Assembly (NCBI RefSeq): GCF_000959525.1
Contig: NZ_CP009832.1
Location: 1,798,001 to 1,862,000 of the forward strand
Source of the DNA: Burkholderia multivorans ATCC BAA-247
GTDB lineage: Bacteria; Pseudomonadota; Gammaproteobacteria; Burkholderiales; Burkholderiaceae
Direction of reading: 5' to 3'
DNA length: 64,000 nucleotides
The position numbers and the translations under genes were made by a program. The notes under the pieces are model-generated. The model was not told where the DNA came from. It made no database searches and saw only the letters and a program-made list of their open reading frames with translations. Positions 28,173-35,888 of this stretch are shown piece after piece. The stretch's first letter is position 1; every line of letters starts with the position of its first letter.

Positions 28173-29477
28173 ATGGACGTCCAGACCGACCAAGCCGCGC
28201 TGTCCGCGCACGATACCCGGCGGCGCGTGTTCGCGATCGTCGGCGCCTCGTCGGGCAACCTCGTCGAGTGGTTCGACTTCTACATCTATTCGTTCTGCGC
28301 GCTGTACTTTGCGCCCGCGTTCTTCCCGAGCGGCAACACGACGACGCAGCTGCTCAACACGGCCGGCGTGTTCGCGGCCGGCTTCCTGATGCGTCCGATC
28401 GGCGGCTGGCTGTTCGGCCGCATCGCCGACCGCCACGGCCGCCGCACCGCGATGATGATCTCCGTGCTGATGATGTGCGGCGGCTCGCTTGTGATCGCCG
28501 TGCTGCCGACCTACGCGCAGATCGGCGCGCTCGCGCCGGCGCTGCTGCTCGTCGCGCGCCTGTTCCAGGGGCTGTCGGTCGGCGGCGAATACGGGACGAG
28601 CGCGACGTACATGAGCGAGGTCGCGCTGAAGGGGCGGCGCGGTTTCTTCGCGTCGTTCCAGTACGTGACGCTGATCGGCGGCCAGCTGTGCGCGCTGCTC
28701 GTGCTCGTGATCCTGCAGCAGACGCTGTCGCACGACGAACTGAAGGCCTGGGGCTGGCGCATTCCGTTCGTCGTCGGTGCGGCGGCCGCGCTGATCTCGC
28801 TCTATCTGCGCAAGTCGCTCGACGAAACGTCGACGAGCGAGTCGCGCGACAAGAAGGACGCGGGCACGATCCGCGGCGTCTGGGAGCACAAGGGCGCGTT
28901 CTTCACGGTGGTCGGCTTCACGGCCGGCGGCTCGCTGATCTTCTACACGTTCACGACCTACATGCAGAAGTACCTCGTGAACACGGCCGGCATGCATGCG
29001 AAGACGGCCAGCAACGTGATGACCGTCGCGCTGCTCGTCTACATGCTGATGCAGCCGCTGTTCGGCGCCCTGTCGGACAAGATCGGCCGACGCATGTCGA
29101 TGATCCTGTTCGGCTCGCTCGCCGTGATCGGTACCGTGCCGTTGATGCATGCGCTCAAGGGCGTGACGAGCCCGGTCGCCGCGTTCGTGCTGATCACGGT
29201 CGCGCTCGCGATCGTCAGCTTCTACACGTCGATCAGCGGCCTGATCAAGGCCGAGATGTTTCCGCCCGAAGTGCGCGCGATGGGCGTCGGCCTGTCGTAT
29301 GCGGTCGCGAACGCGATCTTCGGCGGCTCGGCGGAATACGTCGCGCTGTGGTTCAAGTCGATCGGCAGCGAGGAGACGTTCTACTGGTACGTGACCGCGC
29401 TGTGCGCGATCTCGCTGATCGTGTCGTGGCGGATGCGCGATCCGAGCAAGGAAGGGTATCTGCGTCACGAGCCGTGA
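28173..29477 (+). CDS. MFS metabolite:H+ symporter, KgtP-like
   Basis: A 434-residue major facilitator of the metabolite:H+ symporter (MHS) family, most like the alpha-ketoglutarate permease KgtP. About twelve membrane segments are visible. [26 protein letters not shown] is the family's TM1 signature, [14 protein letters not shown] is the loop 2-3 motif, and [20 protein letters not shown] lies near TM5. ATG 28173 has AAGGA upstream. The gene stands alone and is followed by a strong terminator. Alpha-ketoglutarate is the best guess; other dicarboxylates are possible. Confidence 0.88.
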   Translation: MDVQTDQAALSAHDTRRRVFAIVGASSGNLVEWFDFYIYSFCALYFAPAFFPSGNTTTQLLNTAGVFAAGFLMRPIGGWLFGRIADRHGRRTAMMISVLMMCGGSLVIAVLPTYAQIGALAPALLLVARLFQGLSVGGEYGTSATYMSEVALKGRRGFFASFQYVTLIGGQLCALLVLVILQQTLSHDELKAWGWRIPFVVGAAAALISLYLRKSLDETSTSESRDKKDAGTIRGVWEHKGAFFTVVGFTAGGSLIFYTFTTYMQKYLVNTAGMHAKTASNVMTVALLVYMLMQPLFGALSDKIGRRMSMILFGSLAVIGTVPLMHALKGVTSPVAAFVLITVALAIVSFYTSISGLIKAEMFPPEVRAMGVGLSYAVANAIFGGSAEYVALWFKSIGSEETFYWYVTALCAISLIVSWRMRDPSKEGYLRHEP

Positions 29478-29532
29478 TCGGCACAGCGCGGCGGGCCTGC
29501 GCGCCCGTCGCGACCGGCCGCGATACCGGCAG

Positions 29533-29562
29533 CGCCCCGCCATTGCGGCGGGGCGTTTTTTT
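29533..29562 (+). terminator. Rho-independent terminator of the KgtP-like gene
   Basis: CGCCCCGCC (29533-29541) and GGCGGGGCG (29547-29555) form a 9-bp stem with loop ATTGC, followed by seven T residues (29556-29562). It lies 56 nt after the transporter stop. Confidence 0.93.
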
Positions 29563-29735
29563 GCGCGCTCGCCGCGTTCGCATGCGCGTACGCAAGCGCT
29601 TCGCGGCGCGCGCGATAACGATATCCGAATCGATTCGTTGCCGCCGTCGCGCGATTTCCTTACCCTGATTCCGTAGTTCGTGTGACACCTCCTTGACTGG
29701 GATTCACGCCCGCTGCATGCAGCGGGCGTTTTTTT
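29563..29735 (+). ncRNA. Candidate small RNA or terminated leader, ending in a strong terminator
   Basis: Between the transporter terminator and the next gene lies a second, stronger terminator. ACGCCCGCTGCA (29706-29717) and TGCAGCGGGCGT (29718-29729) are perfect 12-bp arms (the physical loop must use some central bases), and the T run reaches 29735. No ORF of note precedes it. The segment just upstream contains CCTCC (29688-29692), an anti-Shine-Dalgarno motif often exposed in regulatory RNAs. The region could be an independent sRNA starting near 29600-29640, or the attenuated 5' leader of the amino-acid transporter operon. The 5' end is not visible; the start given is only the outer limit. 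Confidence 0.4.
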
Positions 29736-29917
29736 GTCCGCGGCGCGACGTGCGCCGCACTCATCACGAAACCCGAAGAGCAAAGCACCATTTGTTGGTT
29801 CGAATTCGCCGCACGCGCTGCTACGTTAGCGGCTTCGCGGCACGACAAGGCCGTGAAATCCGTCGAACCGGCCGCCGCGCAATCCGCGGCGGCCTCACAA
29901 CAACACAGGTCGTGCTC

Positions 29918-30733
29918 ATGAAAATCCACACGCTCGCCAAGGCGCTCGTCGCGGTCGCACTCATCGCCGCAGGAACCGCCGCGCAGGCCGATCGCCTCGA
30001 CGACATCAAAAAGGCCGGTGTGCTGCGCGTCGCGACGTTCGACAGCAACCCGCCGTTCGGCTATGTCGACGCGAAGACGAACCGCATCGTCGGCCTCGAC
30101 GTCGACTACGCGAAGGCGCTCGCCGACAAGCTCGGCGTCAAGCTGCAGCTTCAGCCGACGAACCCCGCGAACCGCATTCCGTTCCTGACCTCCGGCAAGG
30201 TCGACCTCGTGCTGGCGAACTTCACGATCACCGAAGAGCGCGCGAAGCAGGTCGATTTCAGCATCCCGTACTTCTCGTCGGGACAGCAGTTTCTCGCGAA
30301 GAAGGGCGTGCTGAAGTCGGCGGACCAGCTGAACGGACTGCGCATCGGCGCCGACAAGGGCACGACGAACGAAATCACGCTGCGCGAGAAATTCCCGAAG
30401 GCGACGATCGTCGCGTACGACGACACGCCGTTCGCGTTCGCCGCGCTGCGCGCCGGCAACGTGCAGGCGATCACGCAGGACGGCCCGAAGCTGATCGGGC
30501 TGCTCGCGAACGTGCCGGACAAGCAGAACTACGAGATCCCGCCGTTTACGATCTCGAACGACTACATGGGCGTTGGCGTGCCGAAGGGCGAAACGCGGCT
30601 GCTCGGCTTCGTAAACGACACGCTGAAGGGGCTCGAGGCGAACGGCCGCGCGGCGCAGATTTACGACGCGTGGTTCGGGCCGACGACGAAAACGCCGCTC
30701 GCGCGCATCTTCCGCATCGGCGACAAGACCTGA
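29918..30733 (+). CDS. Amino-acid ABC transporter periplasmic binding protein
   Basis: A 271-residue family-3 solute-binding protein (polar or acidic amino acids, GltI/GlnH-like). The signal peptide is MKIHTLAKALVAVALIAAGTAAQA (in outline, residues 1-24). RLDDIKKAGVLRVATFDSNPPFGYVDAKTN starts the mature domain, and VDLVLANFTITEERAKQVDFSIPYF is the family signature. Start ATG 29918 is the first codon followed by a proper signal peptide; the frame is open for 75 codons upstream, through the leader terminator, and that part is not coding. It precedes two permease genes. Substrate cannot be fixed from sequence. Confidence 0.92.
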   Translation: MKIHTLAKALVAVALIAAGTAAQADRLDDIKKAGVLRVATFDSNPPFGYVDAKTNRIVGLDVDYAKALADKLGVKLQLQPTNPANRIPFLTSGKVDLVLANFTITEERAKQVDFSIPYFSSGQQFLAKKGVLKSADQLNGLRIGADKGTTNEITLREKFPKATIVAYDDTPFAFAALRAGNVQAITQDGPKLIGLLANVPDKQNYEIPPFTISNDYMGVGVPKGETRLLGFVNDTLKGLEANGRAAQIYDAWFGPTTKTPLARIFRIGDKT

Positions 30734-30845
30734 GCCGCACACCCCGCGCACCGCGATCGGCCGCCGGCTGGGCCGGCGCGCACGGATCGCGGCGTTTTCT
30801 GCTTCTTTCTTCGTGGCGCGCGCTGCGCGCCCGCACCGTCGCATC

Positions 30846-31568
30846 ATGCTCGGCTTGGCGCCCAAATATCTGTTCTGGCTCTGGCACGGCTTCCTGCTGA
30901 CGCTCGGTCTCGCGGCCGCGTCGGCGCTCGCTGCAACCGTCGGCGGGCTGCTGCTCGCCGTCGCGCGGCATGCTCGCGCGAGCGGGCTCCGCGCGCTGGC
31001 CGCCGGTTATGTCGTCGCGTTTCGCAACACGCCGCTGCTCGTGCAGTTGCTGTTCTGGTATTTCGGCGTCGCGTCGCTGCTGCCCGACACCTGGACGGCG
31101 TGGCTGAACGCACGCCACGAACTCGGCATGGGGCCGCTCACGCTCGCATGGCCGTCATTCGAATTCGTCGCGGGCTGGGTCGGGCTGAGCGCCTATACGG
31201 CCGCGTTCGTCGCCGAGGAATGCGAAGCCGGGCTGCGCGGCGTGCGCCGCGCACAGCACGACGCGGCCGCGGCGCTCGGGCTTACGCCGCTGCAGTCGCT
31301 GCGCTACGTGGTGCTGCCGCAGGCCGTGCGTATCGCGCTGCCGCCGCTGTTCGGCCAATACATGAATCTCGTGAAGAACTCGTCGCTCGCGATGGCGATC
31401 GGCGTCGCCGAGCTGTCGTATGCGTCGCGGCAGGTCGAGACGGAGACGTTCAAGACCTTCGCCGCGTTCGGCGTGGCGACCGTGCTGTATGTCGCGGCGG
31501 TGGCCGCGATCGAGGCCGGCGCGTACGCGGCTACGCAATGGCGCGACCGGCTCGGGGCAGGGCGTTGA
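30846..31568 (+). CDS. Amino-acid ABC transporter permease (first)
   Basis: A 240-residue HisM/GltJ-type permease with about five membrane segments. FLLTLGLAAASALAATVGGLLLAVARH is the N-terminal span, AFRNTPLLVQLLFWYFGV is typical of the family, and the coupling loop is HDAAAALGLTPLQSLRYVVLPQAVRIALPPLFGQY. ATG 30846 is preferred; a GTG at 30813 would add 11 residues and has no ribosome site. Two nucleotides separate it from the next permease. Confidence 0.9.
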   Translation: MLGLAPKYLFWLWHGFLLTLGLAAASALAATVGGLLLAVARHARASGLRALAAGYVVAFRNTPLLVQLLFWYFGVASLLPDTWTAWLNARHELGMGPLTLAWPSFEFVAGWVGLSAYTAAFVAEECEAGLRGVRRAQHDAAAALGLTPLQSLRYVVLPQAVRIALPPLFGQYMNLVKNSSLAMAIGVAELSYASRQVETETFKTFAAFGVATVLYVAAVAAIEAGAYAATQWRDRLGAGR

Positions 31569-31570
31569 CG

Positions 31571-32323
31571 ATGGATTTCTCGCTGCTGTTCTCCAATCTC
31601 CCGTACCTGCTGGTCGGCGCGTTCCCGGACGGCCCGCTCGGCGGGGCCGCGTTGTCGCTGGTGCTCGCGATCGCGTCGGCCGTCGCGTCGGCGGCGCTAG
31701 GCGTGGGGCTCGGCGTCGCGATGGCGCTCGCGCGCGGGCCGGCACGCGCACTACTGCTCGCGTTCATCGGCTTCTTCCGCGCGATTCCCGTGCTGATGCT
31801 GATCTTCTGGACGTATTTCCTGATGCCGATCCTGCTGCATACCGACGTGCCGGGGCTCGCGAGCGTCGTGTGTGCACTCGCGCTCGTCGGCGGCGCGTAT
31901 CTCGCGCACGCCGTGCATGCGGGGATCGTCGCGGCGGGCGCCGGCCAGTGGCAAGCGGGGCTGTCGCTCGGGCTCACGCGCTGGCAGACCGTGCGCCACG
32001 TGCTGTTGCCGCAGGCCGTGCGCATCATGACGCCGTCGTTCGTGAACCAGTGGGTCGCGCTCGTGAAGGACACGTCGCTCGCGTATATCGTCGGCGTGCC
32101 GGAGCTGTCGTTCGTCGCGACGCAGGTGAACAACCGGCTGATGGTGTATCCGGCGCCGATCTTCCTGTTCGTCGCCGCGATCTACCTCATCATCTGCACG
32201 TCGCTCGACGGCGCCGCGCGCTGGTTGCTGTCGCGCGGCCCGCGCGAACGGGGCCGCGCATGCGACGCCGCGGCGTGCACGCCGCGCGCGCCGCGTATCG
32301 CCGCCGATCAGGACGCCGCGTAG
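31571..32323 (+). CDS. Amino-acid ABC transporter permease (second)
   Basis: A 250-residue GltK-type permease paired with the preceding gene. It has about five membrane segments, FFRAIPVLMLIFWTYFLMP, and the coupling loop GLSLGLTRWQTVRHVLLPQAVRIMTPSFVNQW. The last ~25 residues are hydrophilic, and the 3' end overlaps the convergent M23 peptidase gene by 16 bp (32308-32323). No ATPase gene follows, so the transporter must borrow an ATP-binding subunit encoded elsewhere. Confidence 0.9.
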   Translation: MDFSLLFSNLPYLLVGAFPDGPLGGAALSLVLAIASAVASAALGVGLGVAMALARGPARALLLAFIGFFRAIPVLMLIFWTYFLMPILLHTDVPGLASVVCALALVGGAYLAHAVHAGIVAAGAGQWQAGLSLGLTRWQTVRHVLLPQAVRIMTPSFVNQWVALVKDTSLAYIVGVPELSFVATQVNNRLMVYPAPIFLFVAAIYLIICTSLDGAARWLLSRGPRERGRACDAAACTPRAPRIAADQDAA

Positions 32324-33573
32324 TGCGTGTCGAACACGGCGCGCAGCGTCGATTTGTCGATCGCGAAGTCGCCCCACAGCGGGCCGTCGTTCTGCACGAA
32401 CGCGAACGGCGCGGTGCTGATCGACGCGAGACGGAAACGCCATTCGGCGGCTTCCTGCCGGAACGCGGTCAGTTGCATGTCGGATAGCGCCGTCTGCGCG
32501 CTCGCGAGCGTGACGAGCGGATCGACCGGCTCGTTCGCGACGCGCACCTCGAAATGCAGGTGCGGACCCGTCGCCGCGCCGGTCATGCCGACCGAGCCGA
32601 TGCGCTGACCCTGCTTGACGACTTCGCCGACCTTGAGCCCGCGCGCGAACGCGGACAGGTGCGCGTAGTACGTCGAATAGCCGTCGGCATGATCGACGAT
32701 CACGTAATGACCGTAGCCGCCCGGATCGGTGCCGACGAACGACACGACGCCGGCGGCAGCGGCCGCGACCGGCGTGCCGGACGGCGCGGCGAGGTCGACG
32801 CCCGTATGGAACGCCATCGCCTGCGATAGCGGATGAATGCGCTCGCCGAAGAACGAGCTGATGCGCGTCCACTTCACCGGCATCGTGAACGCGGCCGCTT
32901 CGAGCGGCGCGCCGTCGAGCGTGTAGTACGCGCCGTGCTCGGCGCCCGGCGCGCGGAACCAGATCGCGCCGAACGTGCGGCCCGCGACGCGCAGCTCGAG
33001 CGCGGTGAGCCGCGGTGCTTCGCCGCGCGTATCGAACGCGACGCGGTAATAGTCGCCGCGCTTCGCGCTCGCGTGCATCGCGACCTTGCCGCTGACGAGA
33101 TCGCCGAGCTGGATCCGGACTTCGGGCGGTACGTCGATGCGGTTCAGCGTATCGGCGAGCGACAGCTCGATCGTGCCCGCGCGCATGCCGTGCAGCGGCT
33201 CGGGCGGCGCGAGCGTAAACAGGTTCGCGTAGCCCAGCATGTCGTTGCGGTGCGCGCTGAGCGGCGCGAACAGGCCGGGCTGCGCGCTGCGCTCGCCGAT
33301 CGTGCGGGCGAGTTCGCTCGTCACGAAATGTTGTGCGGTGGGGAACGGCGTGTCGGACAGCACGCGCTGCGGCAGCACGACCGTGTCGGCGTCGACGGGG
33401 CCGGGCCGTTGCGAGACGGCCGGCAGGGCGGCGGCCAGCCCGAGCGCGGCGAGCGCGCCGAGCACCGCGGCGGGCACCAGCGCGCGCACGAAGCGCTGCG
33501 CGCGGCCGGGCGCGGAAGCATCACGAGTTGCGGCAAACTTGAGCAAGGGTCCACATCCAGAAAAGCGGTTCAC
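32308..33573 (-). CDS. M23 family peptidoglycan endopeptidase, membrane-anchored
   Basis: A 421-residue LytM/MepM-type protein. One membrane segment lies near residues 30-53 (FVRALVPAAVLGALAALGLAAALP). The middle region (about 130-250) is a MepM-like linker domain. The C-terminal M23 metallopeptidase domain has the zinc-ligand motif HTGVDLAAPSGTPV and the catalytic HLHFEV, plus GYGHYVIVDHADGYSTYYAHLS. All ligands are present, so it should be active as a murein DD-endopeptidase in the periplasm. Start is GTG at 33571-33573; no ribosome site is evident, so the N terminus is uncertain. It is downstream of the TetR gene on the same strand. Confidence 0.9.
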   Translation of the reverse strand: MNRFSGCGPLLKFAATRDASAPGRAQRFVRALVPAAVLGALAALGLAAALPAVSQRPGPVDADTVVLPQRVLSDTPFPTAQHFVTSELARTIGERSAQPGLFAPLSAHRNDMLGYANLFTLAPPEPLHGMRAGTIELSLADTLNRIDVPPEVRIQLGDLVSGKVAMHASAKRGDYYRVAFDTRGEAPRLTALELRVAGRTFGAIWFRAPGAEHGAYYTLDGAPLEAAAFTMPVKWTRISSFFGERIHPLSQAMAFHTGVDLAAPSGTPVAAAAAGVVSFVGTDPGGYGHYVIVDHADGYSTYYAHLSAFARGLKVGEVVKQGQRIGSVGMTGAATGPHLHFEVRVANEPVDPLVTLASAQTALSDMQLTAFRQEAAEWRFRLASISTAPFAFVQNDGPLWGDFAIDKSTLRAVFDTHYAAS

Positions 33574-33639
33574 GGGGGTGTGGGCGGGACCGCCGGCGGC
33601 TCATCCGTCGAACGGCGACGGGGCGGGCGGCGGGCGTGC

Positions 33640-33667
33640 AACAAAACAGGCCCCGCCAGGGGCCTGT
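33640..33667 (-). terminator. Minus-strand Rho-independent terminator between tetR and the M23 gene
   Basis: Read on the minus strand, ACAGGCCCC, loop TGGC, GGGGCCTGT form a 9-bp stem followed by TTTTGTT. It lies about 200 nt after the TetR stop and 67 nt before the M23 start. The intervening 33668-33863 contains two further hairpins (GCGGG-CAAA-CCCGC near 33690-33703; CCGGG-TCGAA-CCCGG near 33725-33739) and a long-range pair CAGTGCGA/TCGCACTG (33768-33775 with 33832-33839), but no ORF. It may end tetR mRNA or act as an attenuator of the M23 gene. Confidence 0.75.
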
Positions 33668-33863
33668 GTCGTTTCCGTTCGACCCAACGCGCGGGCAAAC
33701 CCGCTTCGAACGGCGGCGTGCATGCCGGGTCGAACCCGGTTATCACGAAGACGCTAAAGAAAGCTGACAGTGCGAGTCTACCGATGTTCCGGAAGATGTT
33801 AAAAATTTTAAAGAGGGTCGACTCACTCGTTTCGCACTGCGGTAAATCGGGTTAAATCGGCAT

Positions 33864-34529
33864 TTATTGCGATCGTTTCGCTGGCTTCGGCAATTTGTGT
33901 GCGGGACGGCGCAGCGCGGCCGATGTCCGCACCGCGTCGAAACCCGCATCGAGCATCGCCTCCGCGTCGTTCCACAAGCTACCGCGCAGCCGGTTCGTCC
34001 AGATCATCGACGCGAACACGCCTTCCAGCAGCGAGACGAGATAGACGGCCGCCAGATGCACATCGAGGTCGGCCGCCAGTTCGCCCGCCTCGATCGCGCG
34101 GCGCAGCAGCGCCTTCGTGATCCGCAGCGTCTGCAGTTCGAGCAGCATCCGGCGGCGCAGCAGCGCCGCGTTCTCGTCGCTCTGCTCGCACTTCGTGTAG
34201 AGGATCACGAGGACGCGCTGCATCGAACCGGGCTCGCCGCACTGGCGCAGATAGTGCGACGCGGCGTGCCGCAGCGTCGCGAACGCCGGCAGCCCGTCGC
34301 CGGCCTCGAAGCCCTCGGACGTGCGCGCGAACGCGCGGTCGCACATCGCGAGGCACACCTCCATCTTGTTGCGGTAGTGGCCGTACACGGCGCCGCGCGA
34401 CATGCCGGCGGCCTCGGCAAGGTCCGCCATCGCGGTTTGCGCGACGCCCTTGTCGAGCAGCACGAGCTCGGCGGCGTCGAGGATCCGGTGCTTGATGGCG
34501 AGCGATTCTTCCCGGGTCTTGCGAGCCAT
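33864..34529 (-). CDS. amrR: TetR-family repressor of the RND efflux operon (AmrR-like)
   Basis: A 221-residue TetR/AcrR regulator. The N-terminal HTH is TREESLAIKHRILDAAELVLLDKGVAQTAMADLAEAAGMSRGAVYGHYRNKMEV (in outline, residues 5-58). The C-terminal helical domain resembles TtgR/AmrR-type repressors (TKCEQSDENAALLRRRMLLELQTL). It is divergent from the efflux genes with a 150-bp gap containing a 20-bp palindrome over the -10 region. It is therefore very likely the local repressor; loss-of-function mutations in such regulators raise pump expression in related species. Confidence 0.9.
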   Translation of the reverse strand: MARKTREESLAIKHRILDAAELVLLDKGVAQTAMADLAEAAGMSRGAVYGHYRNKMEVCLAMCDRAFARTSEGFEAGDGLPAFATLRHAASHYLRQCGEPGSMQRVLVILYTKCEQSDENAALLRRRMLLELQTLRITKALLRRAIEAGELAADLDVHLAAVYLVSLLEGVFASMIWTNRLRGSLWNDAEAMLDAGFDAVRTSAALRRPAHKLPKPAKRSQ

Positions 34530-34602
34530 GTATCGAGTTTCCTTACATTACGCTGTCGCTTTATTGAGACAGTCTGACGATTGGATGGAGGATCGCTGTA
34601 TT

Positions 34603-34626
34603 TAATCAGTCGTGACTGATTATAAT
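34603..34626 (+). promoter_or_regulatory. Operator palindrome overlapping the efflux-operon -10 box
   Basis: TAATCAGTCGTGACTGATTA at 34603-34622 is a perfect 20-bp palindrome. A consensus -10 hexamer TATAAT occupies 34621-34626, directly overlapping its right end, 53 bp before the adaptor start. The matching -35 is weak (about 34598-34603). A TetR repressor bound here would block RNA polymerase. Repressor identity is inferred from the adjacent divergent gene. Confidence 0.85.
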
Positions 34627-34679
34627 CGGCGACCCTGAGCCGCCGCATTGTATCGGCGGCGCACGATCCGAGGTCCCAG

Positions 34680-35873
34680 ATGAATGACAAACGCTCGCTG
34701 TCGCGCCGGCTGACGCCGCTCGCGCTGGCCGTCGCCGTGGCCGCGGCCGGCTGCGGAAAGGGCAAACCGGATGCCGAGCCGGCGGCCGTGCAGAAGGCGA
34801 CCGTCGTGACGGTGCGTCCGGTCGCGGTGCCGATGACCGTCGAGCTGCCGGGCCGGCTCGATGCGTATCGACGCGCGGAAGTGCGCGCGCGCGTCGCCGG
34901 CATCGTCACGGCACGCACGTACGACGAAGGCCAGGAAGTGAAGCAGGGCGCCGTGCTGTTTCGCATCGATCCCGCGCCGTTGAAGGCGGCACGCGATGCG
35001 GCGCAGGGCGCGCTTGCCAAGGCACAGGCCGCGGCGGCCGCGGCCGCCGACAAGCGGCGGCGCTATGCCGATCTCGTGCGCGATCACGCCGTCAGCGAGC
35101 GCGACTACACGGAGGCCGTCGCGGCGGACACGCAAGCCAAGGCGGAAGTCGCGTCGGCGAAGGCCGAACTCGCGCGTGCGCAGCTGCAGCTCGACTACGC
35201 GAACGTGACCGCGCCGATTTCCGGCCGGGCGCGGCGCGCGCTCGTGACCGAAGGCGCGCTCGTCGGGCAGGGCGAAGCGACGCCGCTCACCACCGTCGAG
35301 CAGCTCGATCCGATCTACGTGAATTTCTCGCAGCCGGCCGCCGACGTCGAGGCGCTGCGGCGCGCCGTGAAAAGCGGGCGCGCGACCGGCATTGCGCAGC
35401 AGGACGTCGCGGTGACGCTGCTGCGCGCCGACGGCACGCCGTATCCGCTGAAGGGCAAGCTGCTGTTCAGCGATCTCGCGGTCGATCCGACCACCGATAC
35501 CGTCGCGATGCGCGCGCTGTTCCCGAATCCCGAGCGCGAACTGTTGCCGGGCGCGTACGTGCGGATCGCGCTCGATGCGGCGGTCGACCACCGCGCGCTG
35601 CTCGTGCCGCGCGACGCGCTGCTGCGTACGGCCGAACGCACGTCGGTGCGCGTCGTCGATGCGGCGGGCAGCGTGAAGGACGTCGAAGTCGTCGCGGACC
35701 GGATGAGCGGCCGCGACTGGCGCATCACGCGCGGACTGAACGGCGGCGAGCGCGTGATCGTCGACAACGCCGCGCAGTTCGCCCCCGGCACTGTCGTGAA
35801 GCCCGTCGACGCACGGCCCGCGCATGCGGCGCCGGGTGCGGCGGCCTCCGGCACGCTCGGCCGTCAAACCTGA
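34680..35873 (+). CDS. amrA: RND efflux periplasmic adaptor lipoprotein (AmrA/AcrA family)
   Basis: A 397-residue membrane-fusion protein. The signal peptide ends in lipobox AAGC with Cys25, so it is an inner-membrane-anchored lipoprotein. A biotinyl-lipoyl-like domain (ELPGRLDAYRRAEVRARVAGIV, about 55-80), an alpha-helical hairpin rich in Ala/Lys (about 100-165) and beta-barrel and membrane-proximal domains (VEQLDPIYVNFSQPAADV, LLPGAYVRIALDA) follow in order. It links AmrB to OprA across the periplasm. AmrAB-OprA exports aminoglycosides and macrolides in B. pseudomallei; the substrate range here is not predictable. Confidence 0.93.
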   Translation: MNDKRSLSRRLTPLALAVAVAAAGCGKGKPDAEPAAVQKATVVTVRPVAVPMTVELPGRLDAYRRAEVRARVAGIVTARTYDEGQEVKQGAVLFRIDPAPLKAARDAAQGALAKAQAAAAAAADKRRRYADLVRDHAVSERDYTEAVAADTQAKAEVASAKAELARAQLQLDYANVTAPISGRARRALVTEGALVGQGEATPLTTVEQLDPIYVNFSQPAADVEALRRAVKSGRATGIAQQDVAVTLLRADGTPYPLKGKLLFSDLAVDPTTDTVAMRALFPNPERELLPGAYVRIALDAAVDHRALLVPRDALLRTAERTSVRVVDAAGSVKDVEVVADRMSGRDWRITRGLNGGERVIVDNAAQFAPGTVVKPVDARPAHAAPGAAASGTLGRQT

Positions 35874-35888
35874 CCGGTAGCGCTGACC

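Noticed and set aside
33715-33750. A tRNA-like T-arm sequence (GGGTCGAACCCGG) in the tetR-M23 gap.
   Set aside because: The loop is 5 nt rather than 7, and no acceptor, D or anticodon arms can be assembled around it. It is a simple hairpin.
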